This document shows, one piece after another, positions 10,382 to 19,800 of a DNA stretch of 64,000 nt. Source of the DNA: JBPOFY01 sp051252415 (GTDB lineage Bacteria > Verrucomicrobiota > Verrucomicrobiia > Opitutales > Coraliomargaritaceae). The DNA is taken from NCBI GenBank assembly GCA_051252415.1, contig JBPOGA010000004.1, positions 183,017-247,016 on the forward strand, in the 5' to 3' direction. The notes under the pieces were generated by a model. The model did not search any database. It had not been told where the DNA came from and saw only the letters and a list, made by a program, of their open reading frames with translations. The translations under genes were made by a program, and so were the position numbers. Each line of letters begins with the position of its first letter. Within the stretch, counting starts at the first letter, position 1.

Positions 10382-10888
10382 ACTCTAATGACAGTTATAA
10401 GATGAAAGTAGTCAAGGTCAGACGGCCAAGTTTGGGGGCGTGATACGAGGGGAACATTAGACACCAGTGACTAGGAATATGTAGGTAAGTATCTCTTTTA
10501 TACTGACTACTGAGCTGTATTTAAGAGGAGCGAGTCTCGAGTTCGAGAATACAAAGCGCGTTTATTTCTTCCGACCGAATACTAGTGCATCTAAGCTGTT
10601 AGTTAGTTTGTATTTCATTATGGTTTGTCAGGCTCTTGCCTTATTTGAGCGAACCGAAAGGGAAAGTCGTTTTGGCGTTGGTGGATGTCTGATGTCGTGT
10701 TGGCAGTTATTCTGAGACCAAGTAAACTTGCTTTTTTACCTGTGTTGTGTTTTTTGACCGTGATCGCGAACATGTCTTCATGGGCATTTGTGATTTAATT
10801 TTTTGATCCCCTTAGCATCGAAATTTTCCCTCTCCCAAATTATAGCATGGATGGCCAGCAAGTAGGCTATTTTGCATTATTACAGTAT
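10382..10888. other. Divergent intergenic region
   Basis: This stretch separates the divergent giant repeat protein and the lyase gene, so it should hold both promoters. I see no gene. A 14-bp near-palindrome, TCTCGAGTTCGAGA, at 10535-10548 is the only operator-like element noticed. No convincing sigma-70 promoter was assigned. Confidence 0.4.
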
Positions 10889-13096
10889 ATGAACCCTATT
10901 ATCAAAGCTCTGCTTTTGGCGTTGAGTGTTTTGTGTATTAATCATGCGCAGGCTAGCGTCCCTTATATTTACTGTGATGAATTCTACAGTTCTAGTTTTG
11001 AATACGATCCTGTAGGTGTAGGTATCACCGAGCCGTATTGGGAGTGTACGTATAGAGAGCCTGCATATATTGAACCCGTCGATATCGACGGCAATCGGGC
11101 TGCGGAATGCTGGTGGACTGCGGAGGATTATAATGGTTCGCGTCTCGACCGTGGAATGGAGGCTTGCAGTGGCAATTCAACCTCTGAGCTTCGCTTTCTT
11201 GAAGATGGCTGGTATGGACTAAGACTTCGAGTTCCATCCGGCGATTATCCAACGGATAAGGATACGATTATCCTGCAACTCTTTGCCCATGGTCGGGGCG
11301 GTTCCTGGACGGGCACTTTGCATATTGAGAACAACACGCTCAAGATTGTGCACCGCTCATGGTTGACCACGAACCATACGACATACGTGTTGGATGCGGA
11401 TATCGAGCGAGACACTTGGATACCGATCATCATATACTGGAAACCCTCCACCAATCCCGATATAGGGAAAGTTAAGGTGTGGTATGACGGTGCGCCTGAA
11501 GGTTCTCCGAGCTATGATTATACTGGGAAGATGGGCTTTGATGCGATTGACGATGGCAATGGCGGTTGGGATGATGGTTGGGTTGATGAAGATACGATGA
11601 TCAGCGGTATCGGTCTGAAGTGGGGTATGTATTGTGCAGATGCTGCCAACTATACAGTGCCTTACGCAGACGATGACCGGACGCTCTATTATGACGACGT
11701 GACGCAGCTCAAAGGGAATCCCGTGGGTGCATGGGATCTGGTGAATCCGGAAGCCGATGGGCGCGATGCCTACACGCGCATTGATAACGAATACTTTAGC
11801 GATCAATCAGGTGTAGATATGGAAACCTGCTCCGATGTGGATGGAGGTCTGAACCTCGGCTATATACAAGACGGTGATTGGGCAGCCTATTATGATGTAA
11901 ACTTCGGGGAGGGTGCCAACACCTTTGAAGCGCGAGTGGCTTCAAGTGGGGCGGGCGGCTCCATTGAGGTGCGTCTCGACTCCATTGATGGGCCGTTGAT
12001 CGGTACCTGTGTTGTGGGGAACACCGGCGGTTGGCAGGACTGGGTGAGCGAATCGATTAGCATTAGCCCTGTCTCTGGCAAGCGATTCGTCTTTCTGAAG
12101 TTCACCGGAGGCAGCGGGTATTTGTTTAACATTAATTATTTCAAATTCGCTAACGTAACGGGTCCAGGCATCGAAGAGGAATTTACGATAGGCGCAGGTG
12201 ACATTACGGCCAGTGGTTACCAACCAGGTTCCACGCATGTGCCAGCCAACACCGTCGATGGAGACTTAGGCACGCGTTGGTCTGCACAGTATGACGGTGA
12301 GTGGATTCGTTATGACCTCGGTGCCGAGAAGTATATTCATTTCCTCAAGATTGCTTGGCTCAGTGGCGACAGCCGTTTCTCAACCTTCCATGTAGAAGCA
12401 TCAACCGACGACGCCACATGGAACACAATCACTGCCGGAAATGTCGATAGCTCTGGAACCACCACCGCGCTGGAGACAGTCGATGTAGCGGATACACTCG
12501 CGCGCTATGTGCGGATCGTCGGACATGGTAATTCGGTCAACGCTTGGAACAGTATTACGGAAGTGGAGATCTGGGGCACGCCAGCATCGCCTCCAGACGT
12601 GCCCGCCGACCTCGCCGCGACTCCTGATGACGGGCAGGTCTCATTGAGCTGGACACCATCTACTGGCGCGACCTTGTTTCACCTGAAGCGCTCCGATTTA
12701 AGCGGTAGCGGCTACATGACGATTGCGAGTGAGGAAGGCGGTAGCTACCTCGATACAAGTGTGACTAATGGCACGATTTATTACTATGTGATCTCGGCAG
12801 AAAACGCTGCAGGAGAGAGTGCTGATTCCTCAGAGATAAGTGCTAAGCCCTATGCGCCATTGGCCCCCGAAGAACTCGTCACGCCAGCGGGAATTCGTAA
12901 TGGTAACGCCATGGAGTTCAATGTGGATTCCGTATCTGGCCGCATCTATCAATTGCAAAAGAGGGATTCGCTCACCTTGGGCGACTGGATAGATGTTGGT
13001 GATACAGTGATCGGTGATGGTAGCTCGATCCTGCTTTCAGACCCTGACATGTCCCTTGCGGATAATCGCTTCTATCGATTGGTTATCGAGCCTTGA
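10889..13096 (+). CDS. Secreted modular polysaccharide lyase (heparinase I/glucuronan lyase-like) with CBM6, F5/8C, FN3
   Basis: The ATG at 10889 is preferred over an in-frame ATG at 10847 because it starts directly with a signal peptide (MNPIIKALLLALSVLC...AQA). Residues ~23-277 resemble the Polysacc_lyase family (Pfam PF14099: heparin lyase I, PL13 and PL20 glucuronan lyase), with DGWYGLRLRVP and a conserved HR pair in the jelly roll. They are followed by CBM6 (~293-424), an F5/8-type C domain (~430-566), one FN3 domain (~569-656) and the C-terminal module ending NRFYRLVIEP. The protein would cleave an anionic polysaccharide outside the cell by beta-elimination; a uronic acid polymer is likely given the alginate-lyase neighbours, but the exact substrate cannot be read from the sequence. 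The F5/8C and FN3 modules closely resemble those of the PL6 protein at 38963. Confidence 0.75.
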   Translation: MNPIIKALLLALSVLCINHAQASVPYIYCDEFYSSSFEYDPVGVGITEPYWECTYREPAYIEPVDIDGNRAAECWWTAEDYNGSRLDRGMEACSGNSTSELRFLEDGWYGLRLRVPSGDYPTDKDTIILQLFAHGRGGSWTGTLHIENNTLKIVHRSWLTTNHTTYVLDADIERDTWIPIIIYWKPSTNPDIGKVKVWYDGAPEGSPSYDYTGKMGFDAIDDGNGGWDDGWVDEDTMISGIGLKWGMYCADAANYTVPYADDDRTLYYDDVTQLKGNPVGAWDLVNPEADGRDAYTRIDNEYFSDQSGVDMETCSDVDGGLNLGYIQDGDWAAYYDVNFGEGANTFEARVASSGAGGSIEVRLDSIDGPLIGTCVVGNTGGWQDWVSESISISPVSGKRFVFLKFTGGSGYLFNINYFKFANVTGPGIEEEFTIGAGDITASGYQPGSTHVPANTVDGDLGTRWSAQYDGEWIRYDLGAEKYIHFLKIAWLSGDSRFSTFHVEASTDDATWNTITAGNVDSSGTTTALETVDVADTLARYVRIVGHGNSVNAWNSITEVEIWGTPASPPDVPADLAATPDDGQVSLSWTPSTGATLFHLKRSDLSGSGYMTIASEEGGSYLDTSVTNGTIYYYVISAENAAGESADSSEISAKPYAPLAPEELVTPAGIRNGNAMEFNVDSVSGRIYQLQKRDSLTLGDWIDVGDTVIGDGSSILLSDPDMSLADNRFYRLVIEP

Positions 13097-13135
13097 TTCG
13101 AAGGAGGGCGAATATAAAAAGATGGGCTCTTTAAT

Positions 13136-13906
13136 TCACTCTGGCATGAACACGCGGAAGTAGCCTTTGGGTCCATTTTTTGCGGTAAAGATACAGTTAT
13201 TCTCATCCACGTCGATGTGCGTGAAGCTCTCGATGGGCACCCAATTGACGAGGTCAAGAGATGCACTGTACTCTAAGTCGTATATAACGCCGGCAAAAAT
13301 ATTATTGAGCTCGATGCATACCAAATTGTCTACGACTCTAATTCCTGTTGCAACAGGAACGAGGTCTTCGGGGAGGAAATCTGCGGCTAGCAGTTGAGTC
13401 CTTGTATATATCGGAGATTCTGTCAGTACGACACCATAATAAAAGGAACCGTAACCAGTGCCTCCTCCTCTGCCCAGTGTGTAATCTAGGATGACCGGTC
13501 CGGAAACTGCTCCGCTAAGTGGGCCAGTGGAAGGATTTTCGGGATCTACGTCTTCTGGTAAGAAAGCGGAGTCGAACGATATTTCTAGTGGTAGGTAGCC
13601 GATTGGGTAGGCTGGTAGTGTCCCTGTGTAACTTAGTGAAAAGCCGGATTCTGAAGTTGTTAGTGACCAGTCGTCAGGGATAGAAATATTAGTAGCATCC
13701 GCTACATTGAAGATAATGCTACGAGCACCATCGTCATAGGCTGCAAAAGAAACCGGCTGAACGCCATCAGTGAATGAGTAAGTATACCTCCCGTTGTCGT
13801 ATGCTGTTTCCAAGGAAAACAGATCCCCCGCAGTTAAGGTCGTCGCTGAGCAACATAAAAGTGCCAGTATGCAAGCAAGGCGCGGTATTATTAATTCATG
13901 ATTCAT
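13136..13906 (-). CDS. Secreted hypothetical protein with Verrucomicrobial C-terminal module
   Basis: 256 residues. A signal peptide is evident (ACILALLCCSATTLTAG). The mature part is beta-rich with no catalytic motif I recognise. The last ~65 residues (VIYDLEYSASLDLVNWVP ... GYFRVFMPE) match the pattern 'Y.L..S.sLd...W ... FYRL' seen at the ends of the large secreted enzymes here. It lies tail-to-tail with the lyase gene (39-bp gap) and 31 bp downstream of the unknown gene at 13938 on the same strand, so it may be co-transcribed with that gene. The role is unknown; exported surface or extracellular protein is the most that can be said. Confidence 0.65.
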   Translation of the reverse strand: MNHELIIPRLACILALLCCSATTLTAGDLFSLETAYDNGRYTYSFTDGVQPVSFAAYDDGARSIIFNVADATNISIPDDWSLTTSESGFSLSYTGTLPAYPIGYLPLEISFDSAFLPEDVDPENPSTGPLSGAVSGPVILDYTLGRGGGTGYGSFYYGVVLTESPIYTRTQLLAADFLPEDLVPVATGIRVVDNLVCIELNNIFAGVIYDLEYSASLDLVNWVPIESFTHIDVDENNCIFTAKNGPKGYFRVFMPE

Positions 13907-13937
13907 TCCTATGCGTGCCTAATGTAACTGTAGCCTA

Positions 13938-14624
13938 TCAAAACCTCTTCTTATCTTTAGCAGATTTTGCCAGCGTAATCTTGCCGTTCGCTTCTAAGCT
14001 CGAGAAGTCTTCTCGCTCGATCCAATAACGTGAGGTAATGATTGCGTATTCGTGATCACCTAGTGTTTGGACTTCCCAGAGGATATTTTCGGTTTCAGGG
14101 AAAGCGAGTTCGCCAGCGAGTTGATCTTCGTAGAGTCGGTGAATAATTTGACCGTCGGTGAAGCAGAGAGCAAAGGCTTTGAGTATGATTTCTTTGCTAA
14201 TGCTCGTCTGCGCATCTGCGCCGACGAGTTCCAGTCGGAAATGTATGCGTGTCGCTTTGGCCTCTGGGAATGTATTATTAAAGGCGCGGTTGAGGAGTTC
14301 GTTTATACTGAAAAGGCAGTAATGTAATGCGATGTCGGGGTGCTCCTCGGGGAGACAGTCGTCGAGCATCTCGTGAGACATTTGCTCGATCTGCCCAGCG
14401 CGTAGCTGACTTGAGAACTTATACTCCAGAATGATCTTAGCCGCTTCGTCAGCTTCCATATCCGTCAAAGCCATGAAGAGCATCTCTTCTGCTTCAGAGA
14501 AAGACATCTGTGCATAGTCATCGATCTCGCATCGTTCGAGGAGCGCATGATAGTCCTGAAGGCTCCAGTAGTCAGGGATCGCGTCGATAGTTTCAAAGCC
14601 TAGGATTTTTAAATGAACGTTCAT
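13938..14624 (-). CDS. Conserved hypothetical cytoplasmic protein
   Basis: I do not recognise this family. The ATG at 14624 is preferred; a TTG directly upstream extends the frame by one codon. About 228 residues, acidic, no signal peptide or membrane segment. The N-terminal part looks helical (DYHALLERCEIDDYAQMSFSEA and following), and the C-terminal part ends in a lysine-rich tail (AKSAKDKKRF). There are no metal-binding or nucleotide-binding motifs. It is followed on the same strand by the small secreted protein and lies divergent to the NYN-domain gene (188-bp gap to that gene's start). Confidence 0.6.
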   Translation of the reverse strand: MNVHLKILGFETIDAIPDYWSLQDYHALLERCEIDDYAQMSFSEAEEMLFMALTDMEADEAAKIILEYKFSSQLRAGQIEQMSHEMLDDCLPEEHPDIALHYCLFSINELLNRAFNNTFPEAKATRIHFRLELVGADAQTSISKEIILKAFALCFTDGQIIHRLYEDQLAGELAFPETENILWEVQTLGDHEYAIITSRYWIEREDFSSLEANGKITLAKSAKDKKRF

Positions 14625-14812
14625 CAAGTGGCATTTTGTTTGTGGGATTGAAACCTGCGATATAATAATACGGCATTTGATGGGGGAGAGGTTCTCACTT
14701 TAGTTGTAAGATACAGAGGAGAAATGACTCGTTACACATCGTTGATAGGTAGTTTACTGATTCTGGTGAAATAGGCTCGTTCTCTTACGGCTTGTTGCTC
14801 ACTCTGTGCGTT

Positions 14813-15601
14813 ATGGATACCCCACTTAATCAGAATATTGCACTCTTGATCGACGCGGATAATTCGCCGGCTGGTAAGATTGATTTCATTGTTTCCGAAC
14901 TCGCGACCTATGGGGTGCTGAATATTCGCAAGGCGTATGGGAACTGGAATAAGCGTGGACTTAAAGGTTGGGTCGACGTTTTACATGAATACGCAATTCA
15001 GCCGATCCAGCATTTTGATTTGGTGAAGGGGAAGAATGCCACCGACATGGCACTACTGATTGATACCATGGATATTCTTTACATGAAGAAAGATGTTCAG
15101 ATCTTTTGCCTAGTTTCATCGGATTGTGATTTCACTCCGCTGGCAATGCGCCTGCGCGAAGATGGCAAGCAGGTTTTTGGTTTTGGCGGGAAGAATACGC
15201 CGAGCCCCTTTATATCGAGTTGCACGAAATTCTTCTATTTGGAGGAAGCGGACACGGGAAAAGCACAAGCTCAGGTCAAAGCTGATTCGGTAGCTCAGTT
15301 GAAGGGGAATACGAAGCTGATGAATATCTTACGCTCCGCAGTGAAAGCCGCCGAGGATGAAGCGGGTTGGGCGTGCCTTGGTCCCGTCGGTTCTTTTATT
15401 TCTAATCAAGGCCCATTCGATCATAGAACCTACGGCTTCAAGAAACTCAGTGACTTGTTTAAAGCAATCGACCTGTTTCAGGTGCGCGAAAAGAAGTTAG
15501 CGAATCAATCCGTCGTCGAAGTGAAGTTACTCAAAAGCAGTCTTAAGAAAAAGGCGGCGAAGAAGAAAGTATCGACTAAGAAAGCTGTGCCTTTAGTATA
15601 G
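14813..15601 (+). CDS. NYN-domain protein with C-terminal OST-HTH/LOTUS-like domain (putative RNase)
   Basis: The ATG at 14813 (MDTPLNQN) is preferred over an upstream TTG. Residues ~8-150 form an NYN/LabA-like PIN-fold domain: LLIDADNSPAGK, a KNATDMALLIDTMD motif and SSDCDFTPLA supply the conserved acidic residues that bind metal in this nuclease superfamily. Residues ~165-235 (LMNILRSAVKAAEDEAGWACLG...TYGFKKLSDLF) match the OST-HTH/LOTUS RNA-binding fold. The tail is Lys/Ala-rich (KKKAAKKKVSTKKA). The protein is cytoplasmic and likely cleaves or binds RNA; no target is known. The next gene, a secreted DUF1080 protein, starts 25 bp downstream, which may be an operon without functional meaning. 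Confidence 0.8.
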   Translation: MDTPLNQNIALLIDADNSPAGKIDFIVSELATYGVLNIRKAYGNWNKRGLKGWVDVLHEYAIQPIQHFDLVKGKNATDMALLIDTMDILYMKKDVQIFCLVSSDCDFTPLAMRLREDGKQVFGFGGKNTPSPFISSCTKFFYLEEADTGKAQAQVKADSVAQLKGNTKLMNILRSAVKAAEDEAGWACLGPVGSFISNQGPFDHRTYGFKKLSDLFKAIDLFQVREKKLANQSVVEVKLLKSSLKKKAAKKKVSTKKAVPLV

Positions 15602-15625
15602 TTTACTGCCCCAATTAGAGAAGCC

Positions 15626-16330
15626 ATGAACTCATCCAGAAAACATTACTTTACTCAAATAATTACTTACTTTCTAGTGCTTCCTTGTTTGATTTTTGCA
15701 AATGGCTCCCAGGAAGGGGCCGAGCCCGAAGTCCGTGGGGCGGATGTGATTGAGCTCATCAAAGAGAATTCATTCGAGGGCTGGAAAGTTCCTTCGGAGC
15801 GTTGGTCGATTCAGGATGGTGTGATTGTCGGTGATACGGAGGGGCAGTCGCTGACGACTCCGGAGTGGCTTTATACAAAACAGCGCTTTGCTGACTTTAT
15901 CTTTACCTGCGAGGTCAAGTTGACGGGGAGTCGCAAGCCGAACTCGGGGCTCTATTTTAGGGTAAATCCATTTGAGTTCAAGTGGCGTAATAAGGAGCCT
16001 TACGAAGCTGCGTCAGGATACGAATTTGATGTCGTGCTAGGTAAACACAATGCCTCACTCGGCGATTGGTATGCGCGCCCGAAGTTACGCATTTTTGCCA
16101 ATAAAGAAATCATCGACCGCGCCTTTAAGGAAAACGATTGGAACCGTATGACGATCCGCGCGCGTGGTAAACATATCGAGTATTGGCTCAATGGCGCAAA
16201 GGTCGTCGACTATGTCGATGAGGATCCGAAGGCTTCAAGTGAAGGCATTATCGGACTACAAATTCACGATAACGCAGTGATGAAAGTGGAGTTACGTAAG
16301 GCACGTGTCCTATCGATCGATTCGAAGTAA
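15626..16330 (+). CDS. Secreted DUF1080 (3-keto-disaccharide hydrolase-like) protein
   Basis: 234 residues with an N-terminal signal peptide (IITYFLVLPCLIFA). The mature protein is a concanavalin-like beta-sandwich of the DUF1080 family (Pfam PF06439): SFEGWKVPSERWSIQDGVIVG, PNSGLYFRV, YEFDV and NDWNRMTIRARG are typical strands. Characterised members hydrolyse 3-keto-glycosides, and many Verrucomicrobiota and Planctomycetota carry large sets of them, so a periplasmic or extracellular sugar-processing role is inferred. The 3' end of a second copy survives as a fragment at 23661-23744. Confidence 0.8.
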   Translation: MNSSRKHYFTQIITYFLVLPCLIFANGSQEGAEPEVRGADVIELIKENSFEGWKVPSERWSIQDGVIVGDTEGQSLTTPEWLYTKQRFADFIFTCEVKLTGSRKPNSGLYFRVNPFEFKWRNKEPYEAASGYEFDVVLGKHNASLGDWYARPKLRIFANKEIIDRAFKENDWNRMTIRARGKHIEYWLNGAKVVDYVDEDPKASSEGIIGLQIHDNAVMKVELRKARVLSIDSK

Positions 16331-16892
16331 GTTTCTGGCTGGGTAATTTCGATTTCACGACATCAAGCTGCTGTGCAGCTAATGAGATCAACACGATTGT
16401 TTCTGTTTCGAGTATTAGTTAACAGGGAAACTGATATTGTGGGGTGCTATGCGATTCCGCATTATCGCTGCATTGGAATGCTTTCTAGTGTATTTACCGT
16501 ATAGTTCTAAGTTGTTTGCTCTATTTAAATATCAAGGGGGAGGCTGTTACTATGTGGTTCTACTTGGTGGAGATTTATTCCACCGATTCCTACCCACCCA
16601 ACCGAAATACCCCCTTGTTTACTACAGTTGCTAAAAAGCTGCTCCTGCTTGGCTGTTCTCTTTCGACGAATTTGCTCACATTAGTGTGTAATCTTGATCT
16701 CGATAAACATGCCGACTTCATCATCGGTGGAACAAATGGCTATGTGTCTATCGAACGCATTTTTTGGAATCGCTCTCAGTGCGGCATGATTGATTTACGT
16801 GCTCCCATTGGTGCAACCTAGGTCGTCTTTGTATTCTAAACGTAAGTCTCTTAAAGACTCTGCTACCCAACCCCAAAAAAACTACCCCAATA
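16331..16892 (+). other. 562-bp intergenic region upstream of the alginate lyase gene
   Basis: No convincing gene is seen. A 101-codon frame in 16516-16821 lacks domain features and was rejected. Small hairpins are present (AGCTGC-TGT-GCAGCT near 16370 and GGTGGA...TCCACC at 16566-16584). The region presumably carries a long leader and the promoter of the downstream gene, but no promoter motif was assigned. Confidence 0.35.
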
Positions 16893-19800
16893 ATGAAAAA
16901 ACTACCCCCAAACCGCAGATGGTCGGATACCATCAAACGCAAGGCACTCACGGCCCTAGGCTTGTTGAGCTTTAGCTTATCCCATGCACTGGTTGTCAAT
17001 GTGGATATTGATGCTAGTGTCCTCGAAACCTTTTCCGGACAAGGCGGCTATGCCGATTCTGGCAATGATTATTGGAACAGTTCAGTGAATGGCCTGAACG
17101 ACTTGACGGCCTCTGATGGTGTGACGGCAAGCACGATCGATTTGGCTATTTCGACGACGAATCGTTACAGCGTGATCGGCGGGAATATACCTGCCGGGCA
17201 ATCACATTCGAATTTGGTCGGGGATTATTCGTATGCTCGAGATGCGGATATAACCGTGGATATCTCAGGCCTGGAGCCGAGTGAGCCATATCGCCTTTAT
17301 ATTTATTGTCAGGGTGATCAACTCAGCCAGAAGGCAACGGTTACGTTCCCGGGGAACTCGTCCGTATCTACGACTGGTCTAGTCGATGGCACAATTGCTG
17401 AAGGCCAGAATTATGTTGTTATGGATGTGACTTCTGATGCCAGTGGTATCATTTCGGGCACCATCGCCAGAAATGGTAGTAGATATGTCGCGATCAACGG
17501 TATCCAGATCGTAGAGCTCAACCCCTCTGTCCCTCGCACCTTTGTTCACCCTGGGATTGGTCTGACCGTTGCGGATCTTGATCACATAAAAGCGAGACTG
17601 ACAGTCGAGCCCTGGAAAACGGGTTATGATGACATGGCGGCCAAGTCTACGGCTTCGCTTAGCTATGTGATGCAGGGACCCTATGTGACGGTTTCTCACA
17701 AAAAGCCAGGGAACCCTCAACCGAATGATCCAAGCGATCCTGCGTGGGAAAACGATATGGAGGCGGTTCATAACTTGGCCCGTATGTGGTATTTTACGGA
17801 TAATGCAGCCTATGCACAAAAGGCGCGCGATATCCTGATCACCTGGGCGAACAATCATACCTTATTTGATCAAGGCGAAGTCTATTTAGAAATGGGCTAC
17901 CGTGCTCACCAAGTCTTCGAAGGAGTGGAAATATTGCGTGGCACCTGGCCGGGTTGGACTCAGGCTGACACCGATACGCTTAAGACGTATTTTGAAAATG
18001 TATGGTGGAATTCACCTTACGACCATTTAGCTGTCCCCGATCCGCTGAGATCTGCGAATCAGGGCATGTCTCAATTGGCGGCAGCCTTGGGCGTCGCTGT
18101 CTTTCTCGACGATGAAGTAAAGTTTGAGCAGTGCCTTAAAGCGTTCCGCTCGGATGCGGCCGCGGCATTGGGCAACACCTTACCCAATGGGCAGATCGGC
18201 GATAATGGTCGCGATGCCCATGATCAGGGGCAATTGATGCTGATGGCTTGGTGTGCGGAAGTATTCTGGAATCAAGGGGTGGATGTCTATTCGGAGTATG
18301 ACAACCGACTATTGGCCGCTGGGGAGTACCTTGCGCGTTTCAACTTACTCGTGGACACTCCGTTTATTCAAGCAGGCACGGTCTACGATATATATTCCGA
18401 GTTTCATCAATTCGACGGTCCATATACCAATTGGGGCTTTGAATCCAAGATGATCACTTTACTCCACACTGCCTACGTGGTGCGCCAAGGTTTACGCGCG
18501 CCTTATCTCGAGCAATTCCTCTCCTATGCGCCACAAAATGAGAGTTCATTTTGTCACTTAATGGCGTCAGACTCATCGACCGCAACGGCTTACCCCGCAT
18601 TGCCAGAACCAGCGTCTGTTGATTCAGTGACGAGCTTGAATAACGCCTACATGGGAAATACCTCCGCGGGTAGTTCGACTTACAATGCCGGATCCAAAAC
18701 ATGGACGGTCAGCGGAAATGGCCCAAGAATGTGGTATAGTGCCGCCCCTGATTATCATTTTGCTTATCTGCCCGTAACTGGTGATGCCACGATTATTGCG
18801 AAGCTTACTTCGCTTACAGGCGGCTCAACAGAGGATGCCCGTGCCGGAATCGTATTCACTTCGGACCTGACCAACACCGCTGATATGCAAGCGATTATCG
18901 TTACCCATCCGAGTGGCACCGATCCGCAGACACATTCCTTCCGACGTGGCGATGTGGCGCATAGTCACCAAGGTAATCCCGGAGACCGCTCATACCTCAG
19001 TCAGTCATCTCCAAAAATCCCTTACTGGCTCAAGATCGAACGTATCGGCAATCGTGTGAACTGCTATAGCTCGCCCGACGGCATCAGCTGGAGTTGCGGT
19101 GAGAGCGCCGATTATGCAATCGGAACAACTGCATACTTCGGCCTGGCAGTTAGCTCGGACCAAACGAGCGCTCAGTCCACAGCCACGTTTACAGATGTCC
19201 GGATTACGGGCGGCGATGGCGGCGAAGCGATTGAAGCACCGGAAGCACCTTTCGCGATTTATGCCTCACCAGGCGGTGATCAAGTGCCATTGCGTTGGTT
19301 GGAATCCTTTGAAGCCGACAGTTACAATATCTGGCGTTCGACACAATCTGGCGGTCCCTACACATTGCTGACTCAGCAAACTGGAACCAGCTATGTCGAT
19401 ATCAGTGTCGATTATGGCACGCACTATTACTATGCTGTGAGTGCGGTCAACTCGGTGGGCGAAAGCCCGCTTTCTTCCGAAGAGAAGTTCAAGTTGGTCG
19501 ATACCACATGGTATGAAGCTGAGTATTATGACGCGCAAAGCGGATTCGGCCTCGAGAATACGAGTGATTTCTTTGGTGGTCAGAACTTGAGTAATTCTCA
19601 TGCTGGCGACTGGGCCGCATACTATGATATTCCTCTGGAGGCTGGAGCCGTCTTTAAGGCACGGATGGCAAGTTATGGCACCGAGATCGGCCAGATCGAA
19701 GTGCGTCTAGGGAGCACCACCGGCACACTCGTCGGCACTCTGCCTGGACTCAACACCGGCGGCGCTCAAAGCTGGGGCAGCGATGAAGTCGCTCTCAGCG

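Noticed and set aside
16516..16821. A 101-codon frame upstream of the alginate lyase gene
   Set aside because: No domain, composition unlike the neighbours, overlaps hairpins, and no ribosome binding site.
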